From assembly GCF_001675165.1 (NCBI RefSeq), contig NZ_LROS01000014.1:1-64000 (forward strand): a DNA stretch of 64,000 bases. The letters run 5' to 3'. Shown piece after piece: positions 1 through 9,788 of this stretch. This DNA comes from Clostridium ragsdalei P11 (GTDB lineage: Bacteria; Bacillota; Clostridia; Clostridiales; Clostridiaceae). Positions within the stretch are counted from its first letter, which is position 1. Each line of letters opens with the position of its first letter. Below the pieces are notes generated by a model. The model had not been told where the DNA came from and did not search any database. It saw only the letters and a program-made list of their open reading frames with translations. Position numbers and translations under genes: made by a program.

Positions 1-68
1 GTGGTATATTGTTATTTTTATTTATTATCTTTATTGTTATAAGTTAAATAATAATTGGGGTGAGAAAT

Positions 69-719
69 TTGAATAACAGACAATTATTAAAAGAATACAT
101 ACCTGTAGCTAAATTTATTTCTGAAATTCTAGGAGATAACTGCGAGGTAGTAATCCAAGATATAACTACTCCTAACAATTCTATAATTTTTATAAAAAAT
201 GGTCATTTGACAGGAAGAAATATAGGTAGTCCCCTTACTAACTTAGTTCTCAATATACTTCAGAATAAAACTTATACAAATAAAAATTACGTAGCTAACT
301 ACAAGGCAGCTGGTAATTTTAAAACTTTCAAATCTTCAAGTTATTTTATTAAAAATGATGATAACAAGATAATAGGATTACTTTGTGTAAATATAGATAT
401 TGAACCTTATAATAAAGTTAAGGATTTAATGGACAAATTAAGTTTTGTATCAAATGCAGACGTGAGTGAAAGTAAAAACATAAAAACACAAGAACAATTT
501 TATGATAATGTGGATGATCTCTTATGTACCATGATTAATGAAGCTATATCTGAAATAAATATTCTTCCAGAACGCATGTCTGCTAATGAAAAAATTTGTG
601 TAGTAAAACATTTATACGATAAAGGAGCTTTCAATTTGAAAGGTGCTGTAGTTAAAGTAGCCAAGGCTCTCCTTGTTTCCGAGCCTACTATATACAGGTA
701 TTTAAACAAATACATGTAA
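69..719 (+). CDS. YheO/DauR-type PAS-HTH transcriptional regulator
   Basis: The protein is about 216 aa. The N-terminal half (residues about 5-120) reads as the YheO-like PAS domain, with the family-typical 'GDNCEVVIQDI' start and an 'IIGLLCVNID' strand. The C-terminal 60 residues form the helix-turn-helix that ends this family ('GAVVKVAKALLVSEPTIYRYLNKYM'-like region, positions 640-716). Members are DNA-binding regulators, and DauR controls D-amino-acid catabolism; the ligand here is unknown. I prefer the TTG at 69 because GGGGTGAG lies 5 nt upstream; a GTG at 60 is in frame but overlaps that ribosome binding site. The gene stands alone and converges on the lysozyme gene across a shared hairpin. 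Confidence 0.85.
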   Translation: MNNRQLLKEYIPVAKFISEILGDNCEVVIQDITTPNNSIIFIKNGHLTGRNIGSPLTNLVLNILQNKTYTNKNYVANYKAAGNFKTFKSSSYFIKNDDNKIIGLLCVNIDIEPYNKVKDLMDKLSFVSNADVSESKNIKTQEQFYDNVDDLLCTMINEAISEINILPERMSANEKICVVKHLYDKGAFNLKGAVVKVAKALLVSEPTIYRYLNKYM

Positions 720-723
720 TAAA

Positions 724-767
724 GTGCACTCCAAATGTTATATACGTATAAAACATTTGGGGTGCAC
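724..767. terminator. Bidirectional terminator hairpin
   Basis: A 16-bp stem (724-739 with 752-767, one G-T wobble) and a 12-nt loop sits between two convergent genes. The tails are T-rich but not long U-runs on either strand, so it is a likely shared terminator rather than a textbook one. Confidence 0.7.
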
Positions 768-789
768 CTCATTTTACAGCTTACTTAGC

Positions 790-1710
790 CTAGTTATTCA
801 AAAATATACTCCATGTGTCTGGACCTAAAATACCATCTGTAGCTTTTCTCCAATTATTCTGGAGATTAGTTATAGCTTGAAAAGTAGCTTCATCATAAAC
901 CATAGGAGTATAGGAATTTTTCTTTAAATAGCCATATTGTTCAAGTTTCTGCTGTATCCACAGCACTACATGAGATTTATGACCTTTAACAATGATATTT
1001 TGTATTCCCTTTAGTGCCGCAGTAGTGGCAGGTCCTGCAATCCCATCTACAGCTAATTTTGCACTATAATCTAAATTCAGGTTATACTGAAGAGCTTTTA
1101 TCTGCTGCACAAGAGTATTAGGCTTAGCAGGCGATACATTTCCAGTAAATATATCCTCTATAAAATAGTCTAAATCCACATATCCCACAGCTCCATTTAA
1201 TTTCCCAGTTTCTGAATACTGCCATGAAGCATTATCTGGATATAGGGAAGGCTGCCTACCATAACTTGCAATCCAAAGTGGAACATCTGGAATATTACCC
1301 TGCAGATAATCTTTATAAAATGCGTATCCGGAATATACTCCTATCTTGCGGCCTTGTGACTGTACATATTTAATAAACGCATTTGCAAAATTAATAGCAT
1401 TGCTCCTGCTCCAATTTTCCTCTCCCTCTATATCCAGCCACAGAACAGTATCACTTTCTAATCCTGAGATAGTTTTTAGAAAATGCTTTGCTTCCGCTGT
1501 CGGATCATTGCCATTTGCGTAATGATAAAATCCCAGTTTAAGTCCTGCCTGTTTAATTCTTGGATATCTATAATTTAATAGACTATCTACATGCGATAGA
1601 CCTTGTGTTGCTTTTTGAATTACTACAGAAATACCATCTGTATTTTTAATAACATTCCAGTCTGAAATATTATCTCCTTCATATACGTCTATCCCATTCA
1701 TTACCTTCAT
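790..1710 (-). CDS. GH25 lysozyme (autolysin) with peptidoglycan-binding repeats
   Basis: This 306-aa protein starts with a glycoside hydrolase family 25 catalytic domain (residues about 1-190). It shows the family Asp near the N-terminus ('GIDVYEGD'), the 'LWLDIEG' Asp/Glu pair and the closing 'VDLDYF' motif. The last 110 residues hold two peptidoglycan-binding-like repeats ('LAVDGIAGPATTAAL' and 'ATDGILGPDTWSIFL'). It should cleave the muramic acid-GlcNAc bond of peptidoglycan. No signal peptide is visible, as in the clostridial and phage lysozymes of this type. The start is fixed by AGGAGG upstream. No phage genes lie nearby, so an autolysin is more likely than a prophage relic. Confidence 0.9.
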   Translation of the reverse strand: MKVMNGIDVYEGDNISDWNVIKNTDGISVVIQKATQGLSHVDSLLNYRYPRIKQAGLKLGFYHYANGNDPTAEAKHFLKTISGLESDTVLWLDIEGEENWSRSNAINFANAFIKYVQSQGRKIGVYSGYAFYKDYLQGNIPDVPLWIASYGRQPSLYPDNASWQYSETGKLNGAVGYVDLDYFIEDIFTGNVSPAKPNTLVQQIKALQYNLNLDYSAKLAVDGIAGPATTAALKGIQNIIVKGHKSHVVLWIQQKLEQYGYLKKNSYTPMVYDEATFQAITNLQNNWRKATDGILGPDTWSIFLNN

Positions 1711-1888
1711 AAATCATTCCTCCTATTGTATTTTTAAATACTTAGGACAAAAGGAGTCTAGTAACTTGTTATGCCAATGCCCCCATTTTAGTGTATTCAT
1801 GAAGCTTTTAATTTGTTAAAAATAAAAAGAGTTCTATCCCCTTGGCGCATATCATTTATCCAATACGGTCACTATGTATTCATTAAAT

Positions 1889-2251
1889 TTATTTATATTC
1901 TTCTAATGTCTTCAATAAAGTTTCAGTATGAAAAGGCTTCCTAATATAGCCACTAGCTCCTAGTTTTATACATTCATCTTTCACTTCTTCATGACCTACT
2001 GCTGACATAATAAGTACAACTGCATTAGGGTCAATTTTCATTATATCAGTTAGGACTTCAACACCATCCATCCTAACCTCAGACATATTCAAATCTAAAA
2101 GCACAATATCTGGTTTTTCAAGCTTGAACAGCTCTACTGCTTCCTGTTTATTTGATGCGCCAAATATACTTTGGAAACCTCCCTTTTCAATAATCTTTTT
2201 TACGAACATCCTCATATACGATGAATTATCAACTATTAATACCTTTTTCAT
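1889..2251 (-). CDS. CheY-like single-domain response regulator
   Basis: This 120-aa protein is a bare receiver domain. Asp8 and Asn9 form the acidic pocket, Asp53 in 'VLLDLN' is the phosphoacceptor, and the 'KPF' Lys is near residue 103. It has no output domain, so it acts by protein-protein contact or as a phosphate sink. It lies just downstream of a hybrid kinase with an HPt domain on the same strand, a likely phosphodonor. The closest family type is the CheY subfamily. Confidence 0.9.
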   Translation of the reverse strand: MKKVLIVDNSSYMRMFVKKIIEKGGFQSIFGASNKQEAVELFKLEKPDIVLLDLNMSEVRMDGVEVLTDIMKIDPNAVVLIMSAVGHEEVKDECIKLGASGYIRKPFHTETLLKTLEEYK

Positions 2252-2292
2252 ATTAAAAACTCCTTTATATTCCTAATTTTTAAAGACCCTCT

Positions 2293-5142
2293 TTAATGAA
2301 GCAAATCTTTTATTTTAGCAAAAAATCTAGCACATTCATCTATTTCATGTTTTAAAGCTGCCTGCTCTAATTTTATTGCTAATTCATGAATAGAAAGTAT
2401 TCCTAGGGTTCCAGAAGAACCCTTTAACTCGTGAGTTGTCCAAGCCAATTTATCAAAATCATTACCATCAATAGCCTTGCTGATACCTGACAATAAATCA
2501 GGTAAACATCTTATATATTCTTCAAGTATTTCTTTTGCATCATCTTTTCCAAGTCCTGTAGTTTTTACAAAGCAGTCAATATTATCGTCTATTATTTTAT
2601 TATAATTATCTACACTCTCCCTCTTTTTAGTATTAGCTTCTATCATCTCAAACATCTTATCAAAATTAATAGGCTTACTAATATAATCGTCCATTCCAGC
2701 TTTAATACACTTTTCTGAGTCACCATCCATGGCATTAGCAGTCATTGCTATAATTGTAGTATGCTTTTTGTCTCCTTCTAACATCCTTATCTTAGATGTA
2801 CACTCATACCCATCCATTACCGGCATCTGACAGTCCATAAAAACAACATCATAATCTTTTTGTAACATTGCTTTTAATGCTTCACTACCATTCACCGCCA
2901 CATCACAAGTCATATCATGTGATTTAAGCATAGTTATAACAATTTTACGATTCATTTTATTATCTTCAACCAATAAAATTCTTGGTTCTAATGCATTTTG
3001 AACTTCTTTAACTACATGTTTCGTTATAACCTGATGTCCTTCTCCATCTTCTTTTTTAAGGCCCAGTGCTATAGCAATACAAGCAAGTAAGTCATCTCTT
3101 CTGACAGGTTTACTCAAATATGATGAAAAACCATATTCTTTCGCAGCCTCAGCATCTCCCTTTTGAGTTATATTAGTTAGAAGTATTAATTTAATATCCT
3201 TTGAAAAAGGTATTGTTTTTAACGTATTAGCAAGTTCATAACCACTCATATCATTCATTTGACAATCTATGATAGCAATATTTATTTTGTTTTTTGTATT
3301 TGCATTTGAAAGAATTGTGGTAATGGCACTACTTCCGTCTTCAACTTCAAACACTTTAAGACCAGTTTCTTGAAGATATGAATTAATAATTTTCCTGTTA
3401 TTCACATCATCATTAACAATTAAAATATTCATACCATCAAGCTTTTCAAACGCAAATTTCTGCTCTGAGGCCCTTTTTACAATCTTCAATCTCACATCAA
3501 ACTTAAATATAGACCCTTCTCCAAGTATACTTTCAACGTGAATTTCACCGCCCATCATTTTTACCAGTTCACTAGATATGGCAAGCCCCAGCCCTGTTCC
3601 TCCATACTTTCTAGTTGTAGAAGTATCTGCTTGACTAAAAGATTTAAATATCTTATCAATATGATCCTTACGAATTCCGATTCCAGTATCTTTTACTTCA
3701 AAGTTAAGTACAGCTGTTTCATTTTCTTCCTTTAAACAATCAACTGTAACAGAAATTTCACCCTTATCAGTAAATTTTACTGCATTACTTATAAGATTAT
3801 TTAATATCTGTCTAAGCCTTGATGGATCACCAACAACCTCTTCAGGAACACCTGCTCTAATCATGGTATAAAGTTCAAGTCCTTTTTCTATTGCCTTAGG
3901 GACAAGTAATGAAACCGCATCTTCAATAGTATTCCTTAAATTAAATCTAATCTTTTCCATGGTTAGTTTTTTAGCTTCAATCTTTGAAAGATCCAATATA
4001 TCATTAATAATATACAATAATACCTTTGAAGCAGATTTTGCTTCACGTATAAAGTCTTTTTGTTCTAAAGACAAATTAGTTGATTGAAGCAAATCGAGGA
4101 ATCCAAATATTCCATTCATTGGAGTTCTTATTTCATGAGACATATTTGCAAGAAATTGACTCTTTGCAATATTTGCTGCTTCGGCTTGTTCTTTTGCCTT
4201 GTATAACTCTCTTTCTGCTAATCTCTGCTCTGTGATATCCTCAGCAGTACAAATAAGATACTTGATATTACCTGTCTTATCCTTCTGGGGCTTACTTTTA
4301 ATTTGAAGCAGTCTATTTTCACCTTTGAAGTTTTTAATCTCAATCTCTTTTTGTGCCGGCTCACTTTTTTGAAATAACTCCCAATTACTTGCAGAAAGTT
4401 TATTTGCAGTATCTATATCAAATATATCGTATAAATCCTGATATTCTAAATCACTTTTCTTCTTTCCAAAAAACCTTGCATGGGCTTCATTAACAGCTGC
4501 GTAAAAAGTAACATTACTTAATGCCCATATTTGTGATTCAGAATTATTAAGTAAAATTGCCTGCCCTCTAAGAGTTTTTTTATATGTTTTTTCCTTTACA
4601 ATTCTTGCTCTCGTATGTGAAAAAGCCTTTGAAATGTCTATTAATATTTCAATTTGATCCTCTTTCCACGTCATAGGCTTTGACAAACTTTCATAACCTA
4701 TAAATCCAATTAACTTATTTTCGTTTTTTAATGAAACTATAAGAGAAGTTTTGATTCCTTCCTCTAAAAAAGCCTCTTTTTCAAATACTGCTTCATCAGG
4801 AAATTCTTCCACATTATTCACTACAACAAAATCCTTATTCTTAATCTGGCGAATCAGCCACGGAAAAGCATAAACTACCTCTTCCTCCTCAATCTCTCTT
4901 TTTGGTTTTATACCTTTCTTATTCCATTGACTTTCTATTTGCATAAAAGTAGGATCTTTAGAAAAGTAATAGATAAAAATTCTATCCAAATCAAAAAATA
5001 AGCCTATTTCCTCTAATGACTTTTTTAACTCAATCTGATAATTATCACTATTTACATCTAAAAATTTCTGAAAAGTATTATGAATTAATTTCAGAAAACC
5101 ATTGGAATGGCTACCATTTGGGTAATTGCCTTCACCTTTCAT
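2293..5142 (-). CDS. Hybrid sensor histidine kinase (GAF-PAS-HisKA-HATPase-REC-REC-HPt)
   Basis: This kinase of about 949 aa has no transmembrane segment. In order it has a GAF-like domain (about 20-185), PAS (about 200-310), a dimerisation domain with '[12 protein letters not shown]' (about 335), HATPase_c with N, G1 ('DTGIGI') and G2 ('GTGLGLAI') boxes, a first receiver ('[16 protein letters not shown]'), a second receiver ('[15 protein letters not shown]') and a C-terminal HPt with '[12 protein letters not shown]'. This is a cytosolic phosphorelay kinase. The ATG at 5142 is preferred: AGGGGGGA sits in front of it, while an upstream in-frame codon at 5169 would overlap the HD-GYP gene. It is probably co-transcribed with that gene upstream and the CheY-like gene downstream. 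Confidence 0.93.
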   Translation of the reverse strand: MKGEGNYPNGSHSNGFLKLIHNTFQKFLDVNSDNYQIELKKSLEEIGLFFDLDRIFIYYFSKDPTFMQIESQWNKKGIKPKREIEEEEVVYAFPWLIRQIKNKDFVVVNNVEEFPDEAVFEKEAFLEEGIKTSLIVSLKNENKLIGFIGYESLSKPMTWKEDQIEILIDISKAFSHTRARIVKEKTYKKTLRGQAILLNNSESQIWALSNVTFYAAVNEAHARFFGKKKSDLEYQDLYDIFDIDTANKLSASNWELFQKSEPAQKEIEIKNFKGENRLLQIKSKPQKDKTGNIKYLICTAEDITEQRLAERELYKAKEQAEAANIAKSQFLANMSHEIRTPMNGIFGFLDLLQSTNLSLEQKDFIREAKSASKVLLYIINDILDLSKIEAKKLTMEKIRFNLRNTIEDAVSLLVPKAIEKGLELYTMIRAGVPEEVVGDPSRLRQILNNLISNAVKFTDKGEISVTVDCLKEENETAVLNFEVKDTGIGIRKDHIDKIFKSFSQADTSTTRKYGGTGLGLAISSELVKMMGGEIHVESILGEGSIFKFDVRLKIVKRASEQKFAFEKLDGMNILIVNDDVNNRKIINSYLQETGLKVFEVEDGSSAITTILSNANTKNKINIAIIDCQMNDMSGYELANTLKTIPFSKDIKLILLTNITQKGDAEAAKEYGFSSYLSKPVRRDDLLACIAIALGLKKEDGEGHQVITKHVVKEVQNALEPRILLVEDNKMNRKIVITMLKSHDMTCDVAVNGSEALKAMLQKDYDVVFMDCQMPVMDGYECTSKIRMLEGDKKHTTIIAMTANAMDGDSEKCIKAGMDDYISKPINFDKMFEMIEANTKKRESVDNYNKIIDDNIDCFVKTTGLGKDDAKEILEEYIRCLPDLLSGISKAIDGNDFDKLAWTTHELKGSSGTLGILSIHELAIKLEQAALKHEIDECARFFAKIKDLLH

Positions 5143-5158
5143 AAAATCCCCCCTAAAT

Positions 5159-6229
5159 TTAAAGCTCACAGGTTTTTGTAATAAAAAGAGTTAATTCTTT
5201 TAATAAATCAATTTCATAAGGTTCTAAAAGTAAATTTCCAGCTTTATCATATATAACTTTTACCACAGGTCTCATTGGCATTGAATTGTTTTGCTTTACT
5301 ACTAAGCCCTTTTCATTTGAACTTAAAATAACTCCACTTCCTGTGGGGAAAGCAGCTATATTCATAGTGAACTTTCTTACCATTTCTGCATCAAAATAAG
5401 TATTACTCATACCAACAAGATATTCAATGACCTCATTGACACTTTTACTTTGCAAACCATTTCTACCTGATATCATATTATCAAATACGTCACATATGGA
5501 CACCATCTTTGCAATTTTGTTTATTTCATCGCCTTGTAATTTTAAAGGGTATCCACTGCCATCACTTCTTTCATGATGCATTAATGCAACTACCTTCACT
5601 GATGCATTCCAAATATACTGCGATCCTAAAAAATCATAGCCGACCTTTGGATGCATTAATGTAATGTATTTGTCTAATTCTTCCTTAGTCTTAAAATTAT
5701 CTAAAAGTTTCCTATCATTCATAATTTTTATCTTACCTATATCATGAAGCAGAGCACCTGTAGCTATGTCTTTAAGCTTCATTACACTGTATCCCATATG
5801 AGTTCCTATTATTGTAGCTAATACGCAAACATTTACCGAATGGGAATATATATTGTTATCACTTGCACTTATTTCTGCAACATTTATCAAAACCTCTTTA
5901 TTCGATACTACATCCTCAATCACTGAGTTTACTGAATTCATAATACTACTATTATCAGTTTTTCCTTCTCGACAATATGTTCCAATCATTTCCCTAACAG
6001 CATGTTTACTCATTTGCCTTGTCTTTTGAGAAACGCTTTCCTCAATAATCACATTTTTCGATATATCATCATCAATATATACACAATTAATTCCAATTTC
6101 TTTAATTCTTTTAATATAATAAGGTTTTAATCTTACTCCAACGTTAAGCAAAACTCTACCAAATTCATCATAAATTTGCCTTCCAAGGATTTCATCCCCC
6201 TTCAGGCTGGAGACACTAATAACTCTCAT
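5159..6229 (-). CDS. HD-GYP domain c-di-GMP phosphodiesterase
   Basis: This protein of about 356 aa has an N-terminal region of about 110 residues of unclear fold, then an HD-GYP domain. The metal-binding motifs 'LLHDIGKI' and '[12 protein letters not shown]' are complete, so c-di-GMP hydrolysis is expected. The ATG at 6229 follows GGAGGT at the right distance; a TTG 12 nt upstream would include the ribosome binding site. It is the first gene of a three-gene signalling unit with the hybrid kinase (16 nt downstream) and the CheY-like protein, which suggests that a phosphorelay and c-di-GMP turnover are linked here. Confidence 0.92.
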   Translation of the reverse strand: MRVISVSSLKGDEILGRQIYDEFGRVLLNVGVRLKPYYIKRIKEIGINCVYIDDDISKNVIIEESVSQKTRQMSKHAVREMIGTYCREGKTDNSSIMNSVNSVIEDVVSNKEVLINVAEISASDNNIYSHSVNVCVLATIIGTHMGYSVMKLKDIATGALLHDIGKIKIMNDRKLLDNFKTKEELDKYITLMHPKVGYDFLGSQYIWNASVKVVALMHHERSDGSGYPLKLQGDEINKIAKMVSICDVFDNMISGRNGLQSKSVNEVIEYLVGMSNTYFDAEMVRKFTMNIAAFPTGSGVILSSNEKGLVVKQNNSMPMRPVVKVIYDKAGNLLLEPYEIDLLKELTLFITKTCEL

Positions 6230-6905
6230 CTCTACCTCCAAATGAAATAATTAATTTTTTGCTGAGCAATTAAAAGTCCTTTTTTTAAATACTTCTACAA
6301 TAAAAATACAGCATATTTTTACATATTAAATCAAAAAAGAATCACTATTTGCAACGATTATTATTTAAATATCTTAGCACATTCCTAAGCTTTTTACTAC
6401 ATATTAGAATCCATTATTCCACTTGCAATATTTAACAAACTCATACTACCTATTTTAAATATAGAAATAGTCTTATATAAGATAATACCATATTATTGAA
6501 TATGTATAATATTTTTAGTTGTCAAAAAAGTTGCTTCTTTAAATCTTGCTACCTCTGCAAGTGACATTATTATAATCATTGTACTTTCAAAAATCTTTTT
6601 GCTCATTTCATAGTATGTATAATTTAATTATTATGAAAAATATTCAATAAGTTATATAGCTACTATTGATAATTAGTTAAAACTTCAATATTTAATGTAC
6701 ATTTCCATACTTGAAAAATACTTGTACAAAGTTATGTTGTAAAGTGCTATAATAATTATGTTGAAATTCTAAAAAAATATTTGAAAGGTTTGTTAAGACC
6801 AAAAGGAACTTTGGAATATAACTTTATCTAATAGAAAAAACCTTAAGGTATTCAAAAATTCATTAAAAGCCTATATAATTAATAATTGAAGAGAAGGTGA
6901 AAGAT
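6230..6905. other. AT-rich intergenic region between divergent genes
   Basis: About 675 bp without a convincing coding frame. It must hold the promoters of the HD-GYP operon (leftward) and the Dph6-like gene (rightward). A TATAAT at 6748-6753 with TTGTAC at 6722-6727 is a weak candidate promoter (20-nt spacer). I see no riboswitch consensus. Confidence 0.5.
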
Positions 6906-7550
6906 TTGAAATTTGCAATGTCTTATAGTTTTGGAAAAGATTCTGCTCTTGCCATGTATAAAATGATTGAAGCGGGACACGAGCCTATCTGTCTTATCAC
7001 TGCGATAAATGAAAGGGATGGTAGATCGTGGTTCCACGGCATATCACAAAATATAGCGGAGAAAAGTGCCGACTCAATCGGTTTACCGATTATAAAAGCC
7101 AGTTCTACTGGAAGACAGAAATATGTTGAGGCTTTTACAAATGCTTTGCTACAAGCTAAAACCCTTGGTGCTGAGGTGTGCGTCTTTGGTGATATAGATA
7201 TAGCGGAGCATTTGGAATGGAATAAGAACGTTTGTAATGCCGCAGAACTTGAATGCATTACTCCACTTTGGGGAACTTCCAGAGAAACGTTAGTTAAAGA
7301 AGAAATTGAATCTGGCATTACTGCTGTTATTAAAGTTGTTGACCATAAGTATCTTGATGATGAATTCTTAGGCAGAGAACTCACGACTGAACTTGTGGAT
7401 AAAATAAGACAAACCGGAGCTGATGTTTGTGGCGAAAACGGCGAATATCATACTCTTGTAACTTATGCACCGTTTTATAAAGCTCCTGTGCCTATACATC
7501 TTGGAGAAATCGTGCAAATTGACGGCTATGGAGCAATAGATATTCTTTGA
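6906..7550 (+). CDS. Dph6-related PP-loop ATP pyrophosphatase (ATP_bind_4)
   Basis: This protein of about 214 aa belongs to the diphthine-ammonia-ligase-like PP-loop family. The N-terminal 'SYSFGKDSALA' is the PP-loop that binds ATP. 'GDIDIAEHLEWN' and the C-terminal 'GENGEYHTLV' match the motifs kept in the Dph6/MJ0570 group. Bacteria lack diphthamide, so the bacterial substrate is unknown; an ATP-dependent amidation is the family-level inference. The likely start is TTG 6906, with AAGGTGA 6 nt upstream. GTG 6897 is in frame but overlaps that site. It is a single gene followed by a terminator. Confidence 0.85.
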   Translation: MKFAMSYSFGKDSALAMYKMIEAGHEPICLITAINERDGRSWFHGISQNIAEKSADSIGLPIIKASSTGRQKYVEAFTNALLQAKTLGAEVCVFGDIDIAEHLEWNKNVCNAAELECITPLWGTSRETLVKEEIESGITAVIKVVDHKYLDDEFLGRELTTELVDKIRQTGADVCGENGEYHTLVTYAPFYKAPVPIHLGEIVQIDGYGAIDIL

Positions 7551-7577
7551 TTAACTAAATAGATTTTAATACATAAG

Positions 7578-7613
7578 CAGTTCATCACTTCATGGTGTAG
7601 AGCTGTTTTTTTT
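7578..7613 (+). terminator. Intrinsic terminator
   Basis: An imperfect 11-bp stem (CAG...CTG) is followed by eight T residues, downstream of the Dph6-like gene. Confidence 0.75.
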
Positions 7614-7616
7614 AAC

Positions 7617-9023
7617 TTAATTCTCCTTTAGAAACTCTATCTCTATGCTTGTACCAACATTCAACTTACTTTTTACATTAATTTTCCCACCGTGTGCTTC
7701 TATTATTTGCTTTGCAATTGCCATTCCAAGGCCTGAACCTTTAACACTTACGGAACTACTAGTCCCCCTATAATATCTTTCAAAAAGCTTTTTCACCTCT
7801 TCCTCTGACATACCCTTTCCATTATCATCAATATTTATATATATTTTATCTTCCTTTTTTATAGAAACTCTTATTTCCGTATCTGGACTATTGTGAATTA
7901 CTGAATTATAAATCAAATTAGTAAAAGCTCTCTTAAAAAGTGTATTGTCAAAATTAAAATCTATAATATCTTCTACACAGTTAAAAATAATGTTTCTTTT
8001 TTCATATTTAGGATTATTCAATATACTTATAATTACTTCCTTTAACAGACGTACTAGATTTTCACTTTCACGATTTATAGGAAGCATTCCATTTTTCAAT
8101 TGATAGGTAAAATTCAAATTTTCAACTATACTCTCTAAATTTTCTGCATTTCTAAGTATTGTTTTTCCATACTTTTTTGCATCTTGAGATGTAACATCAT
8201 ACTTAGGATCATTCAATATTTCTGCATAACCTTTTATTGGAGATAGTGGAGTTTTTAAATCATGAGAAATATTAGCTATCCATTCCTCCCTTAAAGTCTG
8301 ATTCTTTTTCCTCTCATCTTCGCTGGCTTTAAGTTTACTATCTAAAAGATTAAGGCTGTATTTTATATCCTTATACGTTCCTTTTTCCTTCATAGGAATA
8401 TAATTATTTGAAGCAAGTCTTCTTATGCCCGAGGTTATATTTAACAATGTACGATTCATCCATATGCCGTAAACTGCAGCAATAAGTATAAGTAATATAA
8501 ATAATGCCAATATAACAAACTTAATCTTTAAAACTTTGTTATAATTCATGTATAAGGTTATTTTTGATATTTTCACAGGAAAACCTATAATGTACGTCCA
8601 CTTTTCTCCGCTGTTATTAACACTTCCAACAAATATAGTATGTTTTCCTGCACTATCTCCATTTTTATATAACTGAACAATATCTATTGGAGAATAATGT
8701 TTTGCAGCACTTTTAGGTTCATTATATTCTAAAGTCACATCTCCATTTTTATCAACAATTTGAAAAGAAAGCTTGTACTTTTTTAATTCACCTACTGCTG
8801 AATCTGTGAGCTTTGGTTTGCCTTTGTCAAAACTAATTTCTTTGTAAAAATGGGATGTAAAATATGCAGGCCAACTACTCCAGTTAGCATAACTATTCTC
8901 ACTGCTTATATTAACATTTAATAGATAAAGCCCTATCCCTAAAAAAATTGAAATTAAAATTAGAAAAGCAATAAAAAATTTAAAATATAAATTAAATATT
9001 ACCTTGTATCCTGATTTTTTCAT
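7617..9023 (-). CDS. Two-component sensor histidine kinase with extracellular domain
   Basis: This 468-aa kinase has TM1 at about residues 12-34, an extracellular domain of about 130 residues, TM2 at about 168-190, a HAMP-like linker, HisKA ('NISHDLKTPLSPIKG', about 250) and HATPase_c ('DDNGKGM', 'GSGLGMAIA'). Its ATG directly follows the stop of the response-regulator gene, so the two are translationally coupled. It is the last gene of an ABC-transporter operon. BceS-type kinases that partner such transporters usually lack an extracellular domain; this one has a sizeable one, so sensing may be direct. Confidence 0.92.
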   Translation of the reverse strand: MKKSGYKVIFNLYFKFFIAFLILISIFLGIGLYLLNVNISSENSYANWSSWPAYFTSHFYKEISFDKGKPKLTDSAVGELKKYKLSFQIVDKNGDVTLEYNEPKSAAKHYSPIDIVQLYKNGDSAGKHTIFVGSVNNSGEKWTYIIGFPVKISKITLYMNYNKVLKIKFVILALFILLILIAAVYGIWMNRTLLNITSGIRRLASNNYIPMKEKGTYKDIKYSLNLLDSKLKASEDERKKNQTLREEWIANISHDLKTPLSPIKGYAEILNDPKYDVTSQDAKKYGKTILRNAENLESIVENLNFTYQLKNGMLPINRESENLVRLLKEVIISILNNPKYEKRNIIFNCVEDIIDFNFDNTLFKRAFTNLIYNSVIHNSPDTEIRVSIKKEDKIYINIDDNGKGMSEEEVKKLFERYYRGTSSSVSVKGSGLGMAIAKQIIEAHGGKINVKSKLNVGTSIEIEFLKEN

Positions 9024-9752
9024 CTATTCATTCCTCTTTACAAGTTTGTATCCAAGTCCTATTACAGTAACTATAATTTCCGGTTTAGAAGGATTTTTCT
9101 CAAGTTTTTCTCTTAAATGTCTTATATGAACGGAGATTGTATTATCATATCCAAAATAATCTTCTCCCCATACTACCTCACACAATCTTTCCTTATTGAC
9201 TATTTTATTTGAGTTTTCTGCCAGATATAAAAGAAGCTTATATTCCTTTGCTGTAAGTTTTACTTCTGCACCATCCTTGTATACCTGACTGTGAAGCTTA
9301 TCAATAGTGATATTACTAATGTTTATATTCTCATTTTCTCTACTGCTAGTTTCCTTTATACCATCATACTGCTGTCTTCTAAGCTGTGCCTTAATACGAA
9401 AGGCAATTTCCCTTGGGCTAAACGGTTTGGTAATGTAGTCATCTCCTCCCATACTCAGTCCAACAATTTTATCAACATCACTATTTTTTGCAGATAAAAA
9501 TAAAACTGGACAGTAAGAAAATTGTCTTATCCTTTTACACACCTCTATTCCATCGATGTCTGGAAGCATTATATCAAGCACTACTATATCAGGCCTTTCA
9601 CTCTCACATATTTTTATACCATCTAATCCACAGTGAGCTTTTCTAATATTCTTAAAGCCTTCTTTTAATAGAATATCTTCTATTAAATCTGTTATATCTT
9701 CTTCATCATCTATAAGTAATATTTTTTTATCTGCATTACTTATTAAATCCAC
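9024..9752 (-). CDS. OmpR/PhoB-family response regulator
   Basis: This 242-aa protein has a receiver (DDEED acidic pocket, phosphoacceptor in 'IVVLDIMLPD', 'TKPF' Lys) and a C-terminal winged helix ('TAKEYKLLLYLAENSNKIV', 'VHIRHLREKLEKNP'). The only in-frame start before the acidic pocket is a GTG at 9752, with AGGGG about 11 nt upstream. It abuts its kinase gene and lies 36 bp after the ABC permease. It probably controls the transporter operon through a direct repeat upstream of the ATPase gene. Confidence 0.93.
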   Translation of the reverse strand: MDLISNADKKILLIDDEEDITDLIEDILLKEGFKNIRKAHCGLDGIKICESERPDIVVLDIMLPDIDGIEVCKRIRQFSYCPVLFLSAKNSDVDKIVGLSMGGDDYITKPFSPREIAFRIKAQLRRQQYDGIKETSSRENENINISNITIDKLHSQVYKDGAEVKLTAKEYKLLLYLAENSNKIVNKERLCEVVWGEDYFGYDNTISVHIRHLREKLEKNPSKPEIIVTVIGLGYKLVKRNE

Positions 9753-9788
9753 CCAAAAACACCCCTTTTATTATTGAACTCAATAATA

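Noticed and set aside
790-1710. Lysozyme as part of a prophage
   Set aside because: No holin, tail or integrase gene is near, so a chromosomal autolysin is simpler.
3538-3735. Open frames on the strand opposite the hybrid kinase and other long genes
   Set aside because: They lack ribosome binding sites and recognisable protein features and lie opposite well-supported domains.
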